A model generated the notes under the pieces. The model searched no databases. It saw nothing but the letters and a program-made list of their open reading frames with translations, and was not told where the DNA came from. The position numbers were made by a program, and so were the translations under genes. DNA of 64,000 bases from contig NZ_LIWB01000001.1 in the NCBI RefSeq assembly GCF_001905725.1, positions 803,871-867,870 of the forward strand, written 5' to 3'. Source of the stretch: Streptomyces sp. CB02400 (GTDB lineage: Bacteria > Actinomycetota > Actinomycetes > Streptomycetales > Streptomycetaceae). Below are positions 14,767 to 24,057 of this stretch, one piece after another (position 1 is the stretch's first letter; each line of letters begins with the position of its first letter).

Positions 14767-17550
14767 ATGTGGGCGAAGTCAGGGACAGGCACGGGCGTCG
14801 GCCCGACCGGGCTGGTCGGCCGGGAGGGCGAGCTCGCCGAGCTTGCGGCGTTCCTGGACATGGCCGGGACGGACGGAGCTGTCCTGCTGCTCACCGGTGA
14901 TCCGGGCGTGGGGAAGACGGCACTCCTGGACGCGACCGCCGAGCTGGCGGTGGCGAAGGGAGTGCGGGTCGTCCGCGGGAGCGGTGTCGAGTACGAGACG
15001 GACATCAGCTACGCGGGGCTCCATCAGCTCGTCGGCTCGCTGCCGGACGAGCTCGGTCGTCTGCCGCGTTCCATACGGGAGGCCCTCGAGGTCGCCCTCG
15101 GTCTCGGCGCCGGTCCCGCGCCGAGCCGGATCGCCGTCCTGAACGCGGCACTGTCCCTGTTCGACGAGGCCGCGAAGGAGCGGCCGTTGCTCCTCGTGGT
15201 CGATGACCTCCATGTCGTCGACCAGGCGAGCCGGGCCGCGGTGGGTTTCGTCGCCAGAAGACTGGGGGGCCGGCGCATCGGGCTGCTCGGAGCGCAGCGG
15301 GCGGAGTCCGGCGAATCCTTCCGGTCCACCGGTCTGCCGGAGCTCGAGGTCGCGCCGCTGGGTGACGCGGACGCCCTGCGGCTGCTGTCCCGACGCTTCG
15401 CTCACCTTCCCCGCCGGGTTCTTTCGACCGTGGCCCACGAGGCGCAGGGAAATCCCCTGGCGCTGCTCGAGTTCGCCGGGTCCACCGGGGTGTCCGGCGA
15501 CCAACACGGCCAAGGGACGGGGTGGGCGAGCGGACCGGGGCGGGATGTCCGCGCTCTGTACGGCGCCCGCGTCGGACGACTGCCGCGGGGAACGCGTGAG
15601 GTACTGCTGCTCGCGGCTCTTGAGGGCTCCGGCGACATCGGCGTCCTTGAGGCGGCCGGCGGGCCGGGCAGCCTTGAGGAACTCGCTCCCGCGGAGCGTG
15701 ACCACCTGGTCATGGTCACGGAGAACGGCCGCGCGGTGCGCTTCCGGCATCCGCTGGTCAGGTCCGCGGTGGTCGACGGTTCCACCGGTGAACAGCGGCG
15801 CGGCGCCCACCGCCGGCTGGCCGACGCGCTGGCGGACCAGCCCGAGCGGCGCGGTGATCACCTCGCGAGAGCCACGACGGCGCCCGACGAGGCGGTCGCC
15901 GCCGTGGTGGAGTCGGCGGCCCGGAGCAGCCTGCGGCGCGGTGACGCCGACGGCGCGATCGCGCGATTGCGGCGCGCGGCCGAGCTGAGCACCGACCGAG
16001 CGGACCGCAGGCGCCGCCTGTCGCAGGCCGCCTATGCCGCCGCCTGGGTCACAGGCCGTCTGGAGGTCAGCCACGAGATCATGCGTGAGGTCGAGGGCAA
16101 TCCGGCGGCCCGGTCGCTCTCGGCGGCCGCGACGGCCGGCTTCCTGGTGCTCGTCACGGAAGGCGACGCCGATACGGCCCATGCACTCCTGATGGAGGCG
16201 GTCGAGCAGGCCCCGGTGATGCCCGGACCGCCGCATGAGGAGCTGGAGACCGCGCTGTTCACCCTCACCCTCGTCAGCCAGTACTCGGGCCGGCAGGAGC
16301 ACTGGCAACCTCTGGTCGACGTGCTCGCCCGGGTCCCCGAGGCGGCGCCCGCCGCCGCGGCGTCGCTGGGGCGCGTCCACCACGACCTCGGCTCCGTCAC
16401 CGACGGCATGCTGCGCCGCCTGGACGAGGAGATCGCGCGGCTGAGGGACCAGAGTGACGCCGACGTGGTCGTCCGCACCGCCCTGACCGCCTCGTACCTC
16501 GACCGGCTTCCGGGCTGTCGCGAGGCCGTGTCCCGGGTCATACGCGACGGCGGCGCGGTGGGATCGAGCATGCCGGCCCTGATGTTCGTCGCCCTCGACG
16601 ACCTGTACGCCGGCCGGTTGCAGGCGTCGGCCGACGCCGCGGCCGAACTCATCGCACTGTCCGAGGAGACGGGGTACCACCTGTTCGCCCAGGTGGGGCA
16701 TTACGTCGCCGCGATGGCCGCGGCCCAGCGCGGCGCCCTCGACGCGTGCCGGGAGCACTGCGAGGACATCTGGGGGTGGTCGGGTCCCAGGGGCCTGCGG
16801 CGGCTGGAGAACTGCGCCCACCAGGCGGCGGCCCGGGCGGCCCTCGGCGCCGCCGACTTCGAGACGGCGTTCCGGCACGCCACGGCGATCTGCGCCCCGG
16901 GTGTGCTGCCGGCGTTCAACCCCGAGGCCGTGTGGTCCGCGCCGGACCTCGTCGAGGCCGCCGTGCGCTCCGGGCGGCACGCGGAGGCGCGACGGCACGC
17001 GGACGCGCTGCGCGACGCCGGTGTCGGTCACCTCTCGTCGCGGTTCGCGCTGAGCGCGGCCACGGTCACGGCGATGACATCGGCTGCCGAGGACATGGTC
17101 CGGTGCTTCGAGGAGGCACTCGGGCTGCCGGGCATCGAGCAGTGGCCCTTCGAGGTCGGCCGTGCTCATCTGGCGTACGGCGAGAGGCTGCGCCGTCAGG
17201 GGCTCAACCGCGAGGCCCGGGTGCAGCTGGCCGCCGCCCGCGGCCGCTTCGAGGAGCTCGGGGCCCGTTCGTGGGAGGCCCGGGCCGCGGCGGAGCTCCG
17301 CGCCACCGGGATGACGCGGACCGGCCGGGGCAAGGCCGGCGATGCCCTCACCCCGCAGGAGCTGGAGGTCGCCAGGCTGGCGGCGACGGGGCTGTCGAAC
17401 CCGCAGATCGCGTCGCGTCTGTTCCTGTCGCCGCGGACCGTGTCGTCGCATCTCTACCGTGTGTTCCCGAAGCTGGGGATCACGTCGCGGGCCGGGCTCC
17501 GCGACGCTCTGGACGCGCTGCCTCCCGAGCCTCCGGCCACCCGGCTGTGA
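14767..17550 (+). CDS. LAL-type LuxR-family ATP-binding transcriptional regulator
   Basis: A 927-residue regulator of LAL size. The N-terminal AAA/STAND ATPase has the Walker A LTGDPGVGKTALLD near residue 40 and Walker B LLLVVDDLHVVD near 140. The middle 600 residues are TPR-like helical repeats. The C-terminal LuxR helix-turn-helix (LTPQELEVARLAATGLSNPQ and IASRLFLSPRTVSSHLYRVF) is intact. LAL proteins activate pathway-specific or sugar-utilisation genes. ATG 14767 is preferred; an upstream GTG at 14725 adds 14 unrelated residues. No obvious target operon adjoins it; the gene 14 bp downstream is a nuclease-like protein. Confidence 0.93.
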   Translation: MWAKSGTGTGVGPTGLVGREGELAELAAFLDMAGTDGAVLLLTGDPGVGKTALLDATAELAVAKGVRVVRGSGVEYETDISYAGLHQLVGSLPDELGRLPRSIREALEVALGLGAGPAPSRIAVLNAALSLFDEAAKERPLLLVVDDLHVVDQASRAAVGFVARRLGGRRIGLLGAQRAESGESFRSTGLPELEVAPLGDADALRLLSRRFAHLPRRVLSTVAHEAQGNPLALLEFAGSTGVSGDQHGQGTGWASGPGRDVRALYGARVGRLPRGTREVLLLAALEGSGDIGVLEAAGGPGSLEELAPAERDHLVMVTENGRAVRFRHPLVRSAVVDGSTGEQRRGAHRRLADALADQPERRGDHLARATTAPDEAVAAVVESAARSSLRRGDADGAIARLRRAAELSTDRADRRRRLSQAAYAAAWVTGRLEVSHEIMREVEGNPAARSLSAAATAGFLVLVTEGDADTAHALLMEAVEQAPVMPGPPHEELETALFTLTLVSQYSGRQEHWQPLVDVLARVPEAAPAAAASLGRVHHDLGSVTDGMLRRLDEEIARLRDQSDADVVVRTALTASYLDRLPGCREAVSRVIRDGGAVGSSMPALMFVALDDLYAGRLQASADAAAELIALSEETGYHLFAQVGHYVAAMAAAQRGALDACREHCEDIWGWSGPRGLRRLENCAHQAAARAALGAADFETAFRHATAICAPGVLPAFNPEAVWSAPDLVEAAVRSGRHAEARRHADALRDAGVGHLSSRFALSAATVTAMTSAAEDMVRCFEEALGLPGIEQWPFEVGRAHLAYGERLRRQGLNREARVQLAAARGRFEELGARSWEARAAAELRATGMTRTGRGKAGDALTPQELEVARLAATGLSNPQIASRLFLSPRTVSSHLYRVFPKLGITSRAGLRDALDALPPEPPATRL

Positions 17551-17563
17551 GAGCTACTCCGAG

Positions 17564-18115
17564 ATGCAGCGGCGTACAGCACTTGCCGCGTTCCTGGATA
17601 CGTGCAGTGAGGATGCACTCATTGAGGAAGTGCTGCTGCCACTCTTCCGGCAGCTGGGCTTTCACCGGATCACTGCGGCCGGGCACCGGGACAAGGCGCT
17701 GGAGTACGGCAAGGACATCTGGATGCGGTACACCCTGCCGACCCAGCATTTACTGTACTTCGGTATCCAGGTGAAGCGCGGGAAACTGGACGCCACCGGC
17801 AAGTCCAGGGCGGGCAATGCCAACATCGCTGAGATCCACAATCAGGCCCTGATGATGCTGGCGCACGAAATCTTCGACCCCGAGACCAACCGGCGCGTCC
17901 TCGTCGACCATGCGTTCATCGTGGCCGGCGGGGAGATCACCAAGGCTGCACGCAACTGGCTGGGCAACGCGTTGGACGCGGCGAAGCGGAGCCAGATCAT
18001 GTTCATGGATCGCGACGACATTTTGAACCAGTTCGTGGTGACCAACCTGCCGCTTCCCGTGGGTGCACTGCCGGGTGCGATGTCAACTGGTGACACCGCG
18101 GAAGCGCCATTCTGA
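17564..18115 (+). CDS. Putative PD-(D/E)XK (Mrr-like) nuclease-fold protein
   Basis: A 183-residue protein of a family I cannot name. After an N-terminal helical part (EEVLLPLFRQLGFHRI) it shows ALEYGKDIWM, a strand, then FGIQVKRGKLD: the E...GKD...QxK order of PD-(D/E)XK restriction-endonuclease folds, especially Mrr-like ones with Q in place of D/E. A conserved-looking block follows (NIAEIHNQALMMLAHEIFD). There is no membrane segment or signal peptide. It starts 14 bp after the LAL regulator gene and ends before an unassigned region. A DNA/RNA-cleaving defence or repair role is inference from the motif only. Confidence 0.55.
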   Translation: MQRRTALAAFLDTCSEDALIEEVLLPLFRQLGFHRITAAGHRDKALEYGKDIWMRYTLPTQHLLYFGIQVKRGKLDATGKSRAGNANIAEIHNQALMMLAHEIFDPETNRRVLVDHAFIVAGGEITKAARNWLGNALDAAKRSQIMFMDRDDILNQFVVTNLPLPVGALPGAMSTGDTAEAPF

Positions 18116-18499
18116 TGCTCGTTCGGGGGCTGCGGCCTCAGGCGGACGAGCAGACGTCGCCCACTTTGTCAGCTTCGGGGAAGTATGGGACGTGCCGCCG
18201 CGACCGCGCGGCCTGCCTCCGCATCCTTCGATGCCGCAGCCGTCACCACCTCGGCGTCGACGACTCGCTCGCCAGGGAGCTCGCCACCCCCCAGCCGGGA
18301 GGCGGATGGCTCCGCTCGTACGGTGACTGCGCGAGGAAGACCGTGCGCACAGCGTCTACCTGTGCCGTTCGTGGTGAATCTCGGTGCCGCTGAGGAATGC
18401 CGTGGCGGACGATGGCCGAGCCGGATGCGAGGGCCGCCGCTGTTGTCACAGTTGTAGGGCCACTTGATGCAGCAGCGGCTTTGGGAGAAGTGAGCGCTG
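18116..18499. other. 384-bp stretch without an assignable gene
   Basis: A short hairpin (TGCTCGT ... ACGAGCA) starts right after the preceding stop and may terminate it. The minus strand could encode a Cys-rich fragment (CCIKWPYNCDN) at about 18440-18480, but no proper start or stop supports a gene. Nothing else was recognised. Confidence 0.4.
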
Positions 18500-19219
18500 T
18501 CAGCGGGGAGCGGCTGACCGGTCCCCGGTGACTTGGTCGAGGTCGTGCGTCGCCTGGGCCAGCAGATCGAGCATGGCCAGCTCCGCTCGCGCGGCGTCCT
18601 GGTCGCGGACGGCGTCGAATACGGCCTTGTGGCTGGGCAGGGGGTCGGATGCCTCGCTGTGGGAGTGCACCATGCGGTCGCGTGCGCGCAGCCCCGGCTC
18701 CAGGAGCAGGTCCATGCGGGCCAGCATCTCGTTGCCGGTGGCGTTGAGCAGGGCGCGGTGGAACGCGGCGTCCGCTTCCGCGGCGCCTTCGGGGGAGTGG
18801 GCGTGCGCCTCGGCCATGGCGTCGAGGGCACTCTGCATCGCCTGCAGGTCGTCATCGGTGCGATGCAGCGCGGCCCGGTGCGCCGCAGCGGGCTCCACGA
18901 TCGAGCGCACGTCGGCCAGGTCCCGCATCAGGCGCTGCCCCCCGCCGGTCTCCACCTGCCAGCGGATGAGGTCCGCGTCGAGAAGGTTCCAGTGCTCGCG
19001 CGCGCGGACGAAGGTGCCGCGTTTCTGGCGGGCGTCGATCAGTCCCTTGCCGGCGAGGACCTTCAGGGACTCGCGCATGACGGTCAGGCTGACGTCCAGT
19101 TCCTCACCGAGCGCGCGAACGTCGAGCGTGGCGCCTTCGGGCAGGTCACCGCCGACGATGCGGGTGCCCAGGGCGTGCACGATCTGCCCGTGTACGCCTC
19201 GGCCGGTGTAGGACGCCAT
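18500..19219 (-). CDS. GntR-family (FadR/FCD subfamily) transcriptional regulator of the galactan island
   Basis: A 239-residue regulator. The N-terminal GntR winged helix contains LDVRALGEELDVSLTVMRES and LAGKGLIDARQKRGTFV. The C-terminal all-helical FCD domain contains the expected metal/ligand positions (RSIVEPAAA, DAAFHRALLNATGN, SHKAVFDAV). FadR/FCD regulators of sugar-acid catabolism typically release DNA on binding a pathway acid. ATG 19219 is chosen for its GGAG ribosome site; upstream extension is non-conserved. It is divergent from the GH35 operon and likely controls the operator-like sites at 19303 and 32621-32727, by analogy with DgoR. Confidence 0.9.
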   Translation of the reverse strand: MASYTGRGVHGQIVHALGTRIVGGDLPEGATLDVRALGEELDVSLTVMRESLKVLAGKGLIDARQKRGTFVRAREHWNLLDADLIRWQVETGGGQRLMRDLADVRSIVEPAAAHRAALHRTDDDLQAMQSALDAMAEAHAHSPEGAAEADAAFHRALLNATGNEMLARMDLLLEPGLRARDRMVHSHSEASDPLPSHKAVFDAVRDQDAARAELAMLDLLAQATHDLDQVTGDRSAAPR

Positions 19220-19302
19220 GCGGTGTTCTCCTCGCGATGGGAAGCGGTTGTCGTGCTGGATGTGCATGTTGCCGCGCTGGACGCGTTCATCCTACCTCTG
19301 AA

Positions 19303-19350
19303 CGTTAATTATGAATACATCTTGACAGGGGTGCGGGCCCCACCCACGAT
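19303..19350 (+). promoter_or_regulatory. Promoter and AT-rich operator of the galactan uptake operon
   Basis: TTGACA at 19322-19327 and CACGAT at 19345-19350 are spaced 17 bp, a good vegetative promoter. Immediately upstream lies ACGTTAATTATGAATACA (19303-19320), whose core AATTATGAAT recurs exactly at 32712-32721 in the other promoter region of the island. Such AT-rich words are rare in this GC-rich sequence. Confidence 0.6.
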
Positions 19351-19392
19351 GAACCCACTTCACACGAGCCGCTCTTGTAGGAGCCGATTGTC

Positions 19393-21774
19393 ATGTTGTC
19401 CCTGCATGCCCCCGGAACGCCCCCGGTCTTGACCGGCCATCTGCCGATGGGCAGCTCCGACACCGCGCCGCAGTCATTGACCGTGGACAGCCAGAGCCTG
19501 ATCCGGGACGGGCGGCCCTGGATTCCCGTCATGGGCGAGTTCCACTTCAGCCGCTGCCCGGCGGCCGAGTGGCGCGAGGAGCTCCTCAAGATGAAGGCGG
19601 GCGGCATCGACCTGGTCGCCACCTACCTGTTCTGGAACCAGCACGAGAACGAGCGCGGCACTCTGCGCTTCGACGGCGACCTTGACCTGCGCCGCTTCGT
19701 GGAGCTGTGCGCCGAGCTCGACCTGGCTCTCGTGGTGCGGCTTGGCCCGTGGTCCCACGGCGAGTGCCGCAACGGCGGCCACCCGGACTGGCTGCTGAAC
19801 GAGGTCGACTGCACTCCGCGCAGCGACGACCCGGCCTATCTCGCGCTGGTCGAGCCGTACTACCGGCGCATCGCCGAGGAGCTGCGGGGCCTCTTCCACG
19901 ACGACGGCGGCCCGATCGTCGCCCTGCAGGTGGAGAACGAGCTCTATGACAACCCCGGCCACCTGGCCACGCTGCGGCGCATGGCCGAGAAGTTCGGCAT
20001 GCGCGCCCCGCTGTGGACCGCGACCGCCTGGGGCGCGGCCGACATCCCGCAGGACACCCTGCTGCCGCTGTACGGCGGTTACGCGGAGGAGTTCTGGGTG
20101 GACGCCGAGATGGGACCGGCGCGGGAGATGCGCCGCCACTTCTTCTTCACGCCGATCCGTGACGACCACGCCATCGGCGCCGACCTGCGCATCGCCGACT
20201 CCACCGGCACCGGGCCCGACACCAGCCGCTACCCGTACGCCACCTGCGAGTTGGGCGGCGGCATGGCCATCGCGTACCACCGACGGCCGCTCGTACGGGC
20301 CGCGGACACCACAGCACTGGCGCTGACGAAGCTGGGCAGTGGGTCCGTGTGGCAGGGCTACTACATGTACCACGGCGGCTCGCAGCGGGTGGACCTCAAG
20401 GAGCCCAACCAGGAGAGCCACGCCACCGGCTACCCCAACGACATGCCGACGGTCACCTACGACTTCCAGGCACCGCTGGGTGAGTACGGTCAGGCGCGGC
20501 CCGTCTTCCACGGCCTGCGACTGCAGCACCTGCTCCTGGAGAGCTACGGCGCCGACCTGGCGCGGATGCCGCTCGCGCTGCCAGATGCCGAACCCACCTC
20601 GCTGGACGACGACACCACCCTGCGCTGGTCGGTCCGCTCGGCCGGCGACCAGGGCTTCCTGTTCGTCAACAACCACGACCCGTACGCCGCGCTCCCCGAC
20701 CACGAGAACGTCCAGTTCAGCGTCCAGCTCGAGGGCGGCCGGACTGTCACCCTGCCCGCGCAGCCCGTTCCCGTACCCGCCGGTGCGCACTTCGTCTGGC
20801 CGATCGGCCTGGACCTGGGCAGTGGTCTGCGCCTGGAGTGGGCGAGTGCGCAGCCGGCCACCCGTATCGCGCTGGAGGACGGCACACCCCTGACCGTGCT
20901 GGCCGCCGTCGACGGCATCCCCGCCACCCTCGCCCTGCCCCTGGACGCGGACATCGAGGGCCCGGCCCAAGTGGAACGCACCGGTGAGCACACCGTGGCC
21001 ACGCTCACCGAGCCCGGCACCGGCGCCCTGCTCACCGTGACCGGCCCGTCCGGCACCGCCAAGGTCATCGTGCTCTCCCACGAACAGGCCCTGCAGCTGA
21101 GCAAGGTCGACGTCTACGGCCGTGAACGGCTCTCCCTCAGTGCGGATGTGGTGGTCGCCGATGGCGGTGCACTGCACATGCACCTCTCCTCCGCGTCCCC
21201 GTCCATCGCCCTGCTGCCCGCACCGGACGCCCTGCACGGAGAAGGCATCGGGCAGCCCACGGCCGACGGAGCCTTCAACCGCTGGCAGCTGACTGCGGCA
21301 CCGCACCTGCCGCAGCCGACCCTGGAGTGTGTCCGGGAGCGGGCCGTGGCTGCCCCGGCCCGCACAGGCGGCGGACACCAGCGGGCTTCCGCGCCGCTGG
21401 AAGCCGACTTCGACAAGGCCGCCGTTTACCAGATCACCGTTCCCGCCGAGGCTCTGAACAGCGAGGGCGAAACCCTCCTGCGCGTGCGCTACACCGGCGA
21501 CGTGGCCCGCGCCTACATCGACGGCAAGCTCATCGCCGACGACTTCTGGTTCGGGCCCAACTGGGAGATCGGACTGCGCCGCCACGCCGAGGCCGCCGCA
21601 CGCCACGGCATCGAGATCCGCGTGCTGCCCCTGGATCCGGCCTCCGTCATCTACGTGGACGCCACCGCCCGTGAGGGACTTGACGCCGCACGAGACCGCG
21701 CCGCCGTCGAAGCGGTCGAGCTGGTGGCCGTACCCCGTATATCGCTGCGCGAGGCGGGAGGCGGACGTGACTGA
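19393..21774 (+). CDS. GH35 beta-galactosidase (cytoplasmic)
   Basis: A 793-residue GH35 enzyme. Motifs are FHFSRCPAAEWREELLKMKA and IDLVATYLFWNQHE (barrel strands 1-2), the acid/base Glu183 in VALQVENELYDN, and a likely nucleophile Glu286 in CELGGGM. There is no signal peptide, so it should cleave imported galacto-oligosaccharides to galactose inside the cell. It heads an operon: its stop overlaps the start of the solute-binding protein gene. An AGGAG ribosome site lies 9 nt before ATG 19393. The C-terminal half is made of beta-sandwich domains ending in a galactose-binding-like jelly roll (ARAYIDGKLIADDFWFGP). Confidence 0.93.
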   Translation: MLSLHAPGTPPVLTGHLPMGSSDTAPQSLTVDSQSLIRDGRPWIPVMGEFHFSRCPAAEWREELLKMKAGGIDLVATYLFWNQHENERGTLRFDGDLDLRRFVELCAELDLALVVRLGPWSHGECRNGGHPDWLLNEVDCTPRSDDPAYLALVEPYYRRIAEELRGLFHDDGGPIVALQVENELYDNPGHLATLRRMAEKFGMRAPLWTATAWGAADIPQDTLLPLYGGYAEEFWVDAEMGPAREMRRHFFFTPIRDDHAIGADLRIADSTGTGPDTSRYPYATCELGGGMAIAYHRRPLVRAADTTALALTKLGSGSVWQGYYMYHGGSQRVDLKEPNQESHATGYPNDMPTVTYDFQAPLGEYGQARPVFHGLRLQHLLLESYGADLARMPLALPDAEPTSLDDDTTLRWSVRSAGDQGFLFVNNHDPYAALPDHENVQFSVQLEGGRTVTLPAQPVPVPAGAHFVWPIGLDLGSGLRLEWASAQPATRIALEDGTPLTVLAAVDGIPATLALPLDADIEGPAQVERTGEHTVATLTEPGTGALLTVTGPSGTAKVIVLSHEQALQLSKVDVYGRERLSLSADVVVADGGALHMHLSSASPSIALLPAPDALHGEGIGQPTADGAFNRWQLTAAPHLPQPTLECVRERAVAAPARTGGGHQRASAPLEADFDKAAVYQITVPAEALNSEGETLLRVRYTGDVARAYIDGKLIADDFWFGPNWEIGLRRHAEAAARHGIEIRVLPLDPASVIYVDATAREGLDAARDRAAVEAVELVAVPRISLREAGGGRD

Positions 21775-23095
21775 CATCAGCCGCAGAAGCCTGCTGAGGG
21801 CGGCGGGCGGCGCAGGTCTGGGACTGCTCGCCGCTCCCGCGCTGGCCGCGTGCGGCAGCTCGGCCGCCGCGCCCGTGCGCTCCGGGAACGTGACCGTCAG
21901 CCTGTGGACGCACGACCCCGGCTACGTGAAGACCTTCCAGAGCGCAGCCAAGGACACGAAGCTGATGCGCGGTTCGCGCTTCGCCTACTCCGTGAAGCCC
22001 ACCGCCGCAGCCGGCAGCGACGTCGTGACCCGCATGATGGCCCAGGCCGTCGCCGACGGCGACACCCCCGACCTCGCCGGGCTGATCATCGACCAGTTCC
22101 CCCGGGTGATGAACGCCCGCATCGCCGAGAACCTCTTCGTCGATCTGCGCGACACCGTCCGCCCGTTCGGCGACGACCTGCTCAAGCTGGCCCCGTACTC
22201 GGTCGACAAGGTCCCCTACGCCCTCGACTCCGACAACTCGATCACAGTCCTCTATTACCGGCAGGACCTGTTCGACAAGTACAAGGTCCCCGAAGCCGTC
22301 GAGACCTGGGAGGAGCTCCTCGAGCACGGCGAACGCCTCGCCAAGGACCACAAGACCAGCATCGGCATGGTGTCCACCGGTGACAACGGCGCGATCGTCA
22401 ACGGGTTCAACCAGTTTCTGCTGCAGCGCGGCGGCGGCTTCTTCAACGCCTCCGGTGAGCTGACCCTGGACTCGCCCGAGGCGCTGGAAGTCCTGGAGTT
22501 CATGACCCAGGGGGTCCGCTCGGGCGCCTTGCTCGCCCTGCCCGACCCGTACGGAGCCGCCTGCGCGGCGGCCCTGAAAACCGGGCGGCTCGCGGCCACC
22601 GCCATGCCCAACTGGTACAACGCCTACGGACTGCAGGCCAACGTGCCCGACCAGAAGGGACGTTGGCGGATGCGCACCCTGCCCCGCTTCGAGGGCGGCG
22701 GGCATGTTGGCTCCACCCTGGGCGGCACCGGCATCGCCGTGCTGAAGGACAAGCCCCACACCCAGGCGGCACTGGAACTGCTCAAGCGCGTCTACCTCAC
22801 CCGCGAGGGCCAGATCCTGCGCTACAACAACGGCGGCTTCCTGCCCACCCTCCAACCCCTCTACCGGGACCCCGAGTTCACCCAGATCGAGGACGAGTAC
22901 CTCGGCGGCCAGCGGGTCTTCGACGTCTACGGCAAGGCGGCCGCCGACCTGCCCGTCTTCTACCAGGCCGCGGGCATGCAGATCCTCATCGACGTCCTGG
23001 GCGGCCCCATTCTGGACGCGCTCAAGGGCCGCACCTCGCCGGCCGCCGCCCTCAAGGCCGGACTGAAGGCATACCGACAGCAGGTGAAGCGATGA
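21767..23095 (+). CDS. Sugar ABC transporter solute-binding lipoprotein
   Basis: A 442-residue family-1 extracellular solute-binding protein. The N-terminus has a twin-arginine-like SRRSLLRAAGG stretch and a lipobox LAAC with the lipidated cysteine at residue 29. The mature part begins with NVTVSLWTHDPGY, typical of oligosaccharide binders. The GTG start overlaps the GH35 stop by 8 bp and has GGAGG just upstream. With the two permeases it forms an import system for galactan fragments; no ATPase gene is present, so it presumably uses a shared ATPase such as MsiK. Confidence 0.92.
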   Translation: MTDISRRSLLRAAGGAGLGLLAAPALAACGSSAAAPVRSGNVTVSLWTHDPGYVKTFQSAAKDTKLMRGSRFAYSVKPTAAAGSDVVTRMMAQAVADGDTPDLAGLIIDQFPRVMNARIAENLFVDLRDTVRPFGDDLLKLAPYSVDKVPYALDSDNSITVLYYRQDLFDKYKVPEAVETWEELLEHGERLAKDHKTSIGMVSTGDNGAIVNGFNQFLLQRGGGFFNASGELTLDSPEALEVLEFMTQGVRSGALLALPDPYGAACAAALKTGRLAATAMPNWYNAYGLQANVPDQKGRWRMRTLPRFEGGGHVGSTLGGTGIAVLKDKPHTQAALELLKRVYLTREGQILRYNNGGFLPTLQPLYRDPEFTQIEDEYLGGQRVFDVYGKAAADLPVFYQAAGMQILIDVLGGPILDALKGRTSPAAALKAGLKAYRQQVKR

Positions 23096-24057
23096 CCGCT
23101 CCCACCCCGACCCGCTCCGCGCCCGCCGTCCCGGCCGCGGCGAAGGGCGCCTCCGCGGACGGCGCCACGTCCCGCACCTGGTGGATGCGCCGCCAGCGCA
23201 CCTGGGCCCCGTACGTCTTCATCTCGCCGTTCTACCTGCTGTTCGGCCTGTTTATGCTGGTGCCGATCCTGGTCGGCCTCTACCTCAGCTGTACCGAATG
23301 GGCCGGCCTGGGCACCCCGCAGTGGGTCGGCCTGCGCAACTACCGCGACCTGCTGAGCGATGCCAGCTTCTGGACCGCCGTCGGCAACACCACGCTGTAC
23401 GTCGTCTTCACGATGTGTGTCGTGCTCCCGGCCTCGCTCCTGATCGCCCAGGCGCTCAACGCCCGCGGGCTGCGAGGACGCGATCTGTTCCGGCTGACGT
23501 ACTTCATGCCCGTGGTGATCTCGCCGATCGTCATCATCCTGGTCTTCGGCCTGTTCTTCGACACCGAGTTCGGCCTCCTGAACGCCCTGGGCCAGGCCCT
23601 GTTCGGGTTCGGCGGCATCGACTGGCTCGGGGACCCGGAGTGGGCGAAGGTCTCCGTGGTGATCCTGGTGCTGTGGCGGTGGACCGGCTACCTCACCATC
23701 TTCTTCCTGGCCGGACTGCAGAACGTGCCGCGCGAGCTGTACGAGGCCGCCGCCATCGACGGTGCCGGACCGGTCAGCCGGTTCCTCAACGTCACCCTGC
23801 CCTGCCTGCGACCGGTCACCGCGTTCGTCGCGGTCACCGTCCTGGTCAGCACGGCGCAGATCTTCGACGAGCCGTTCCTGCTCACCCAGGGCGGCCCCGG
23901 CGAATCCACCCTGTCCGTCGCCATGTTCATCTTCCGCGCCGGATTCCAGCGCCAGCAGCTCGGCTACGCGGCGGCCGCCGGCGTCCTGCTCTTCATCGCC
24001 GTGTTCGTGCTCGGCCGGCTCGCCATGCGCCTGCTGCGAGTTGGAAGGGATGACTGA
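23092..24057 (+). CDS. Sugar ABC transporter permease 1 (MalF-like)
   Basis: A 321-residue protein with six transmembrane helices. The first follows a 35-residue cytoplasmic N-terminus (YVFISPFYLLFGLFMLVPIL). The EAA loop reads ELYEAAAIDGAGPVSRFLNV, which contacts the ATPase. It overlaps the preceding stop as ATGA, so translation is coupled. Confidence 0.93.
   Translation: MTAPTPTRSAPAVPAAAKGASADGATSRTWWMRRQRTWAPYVFISPFYLLFGLFMLVPILVGLYLSCTEWAGLGTPQWVGLRNYRDLLSDASFWTAVGNTTLYVVFTMCVVLPASLLIAQALNARGLRGRDLFRLTYFMPVVISPIVIILVFGLFFDTEFGLLNALGQALFGFGGIDWLGDPEWAKVSVVILVLWRWTGYLTIFFLAGLQNVPRELYEAAAIDGAGPVSRFLNVTLPCLRPVTAFVAVTVLVSTAQIFDEPFLLTQGGPGESTLSVAMFIFRAGFQRQQLGYAAAAGVLLFIAVFVLGRLAMRLLRVGRDD

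Noticed and set aside
14779..17451. An 890-codon minus-strand frame opposite the LAL regulator
   Set aside because: Arg/Gly/His-rich shadow frame without domain signatures; the plus strand shows Walker motifs and a LuxR domain.
18440..18480. Small Cys-rich peptide gene on the minus strand (CCIKWPYNCDN)
   Set aside because: Attractive as a secreted peptide fragment, but no start codon, ribosome site, signal peptide or natural stop supports it.
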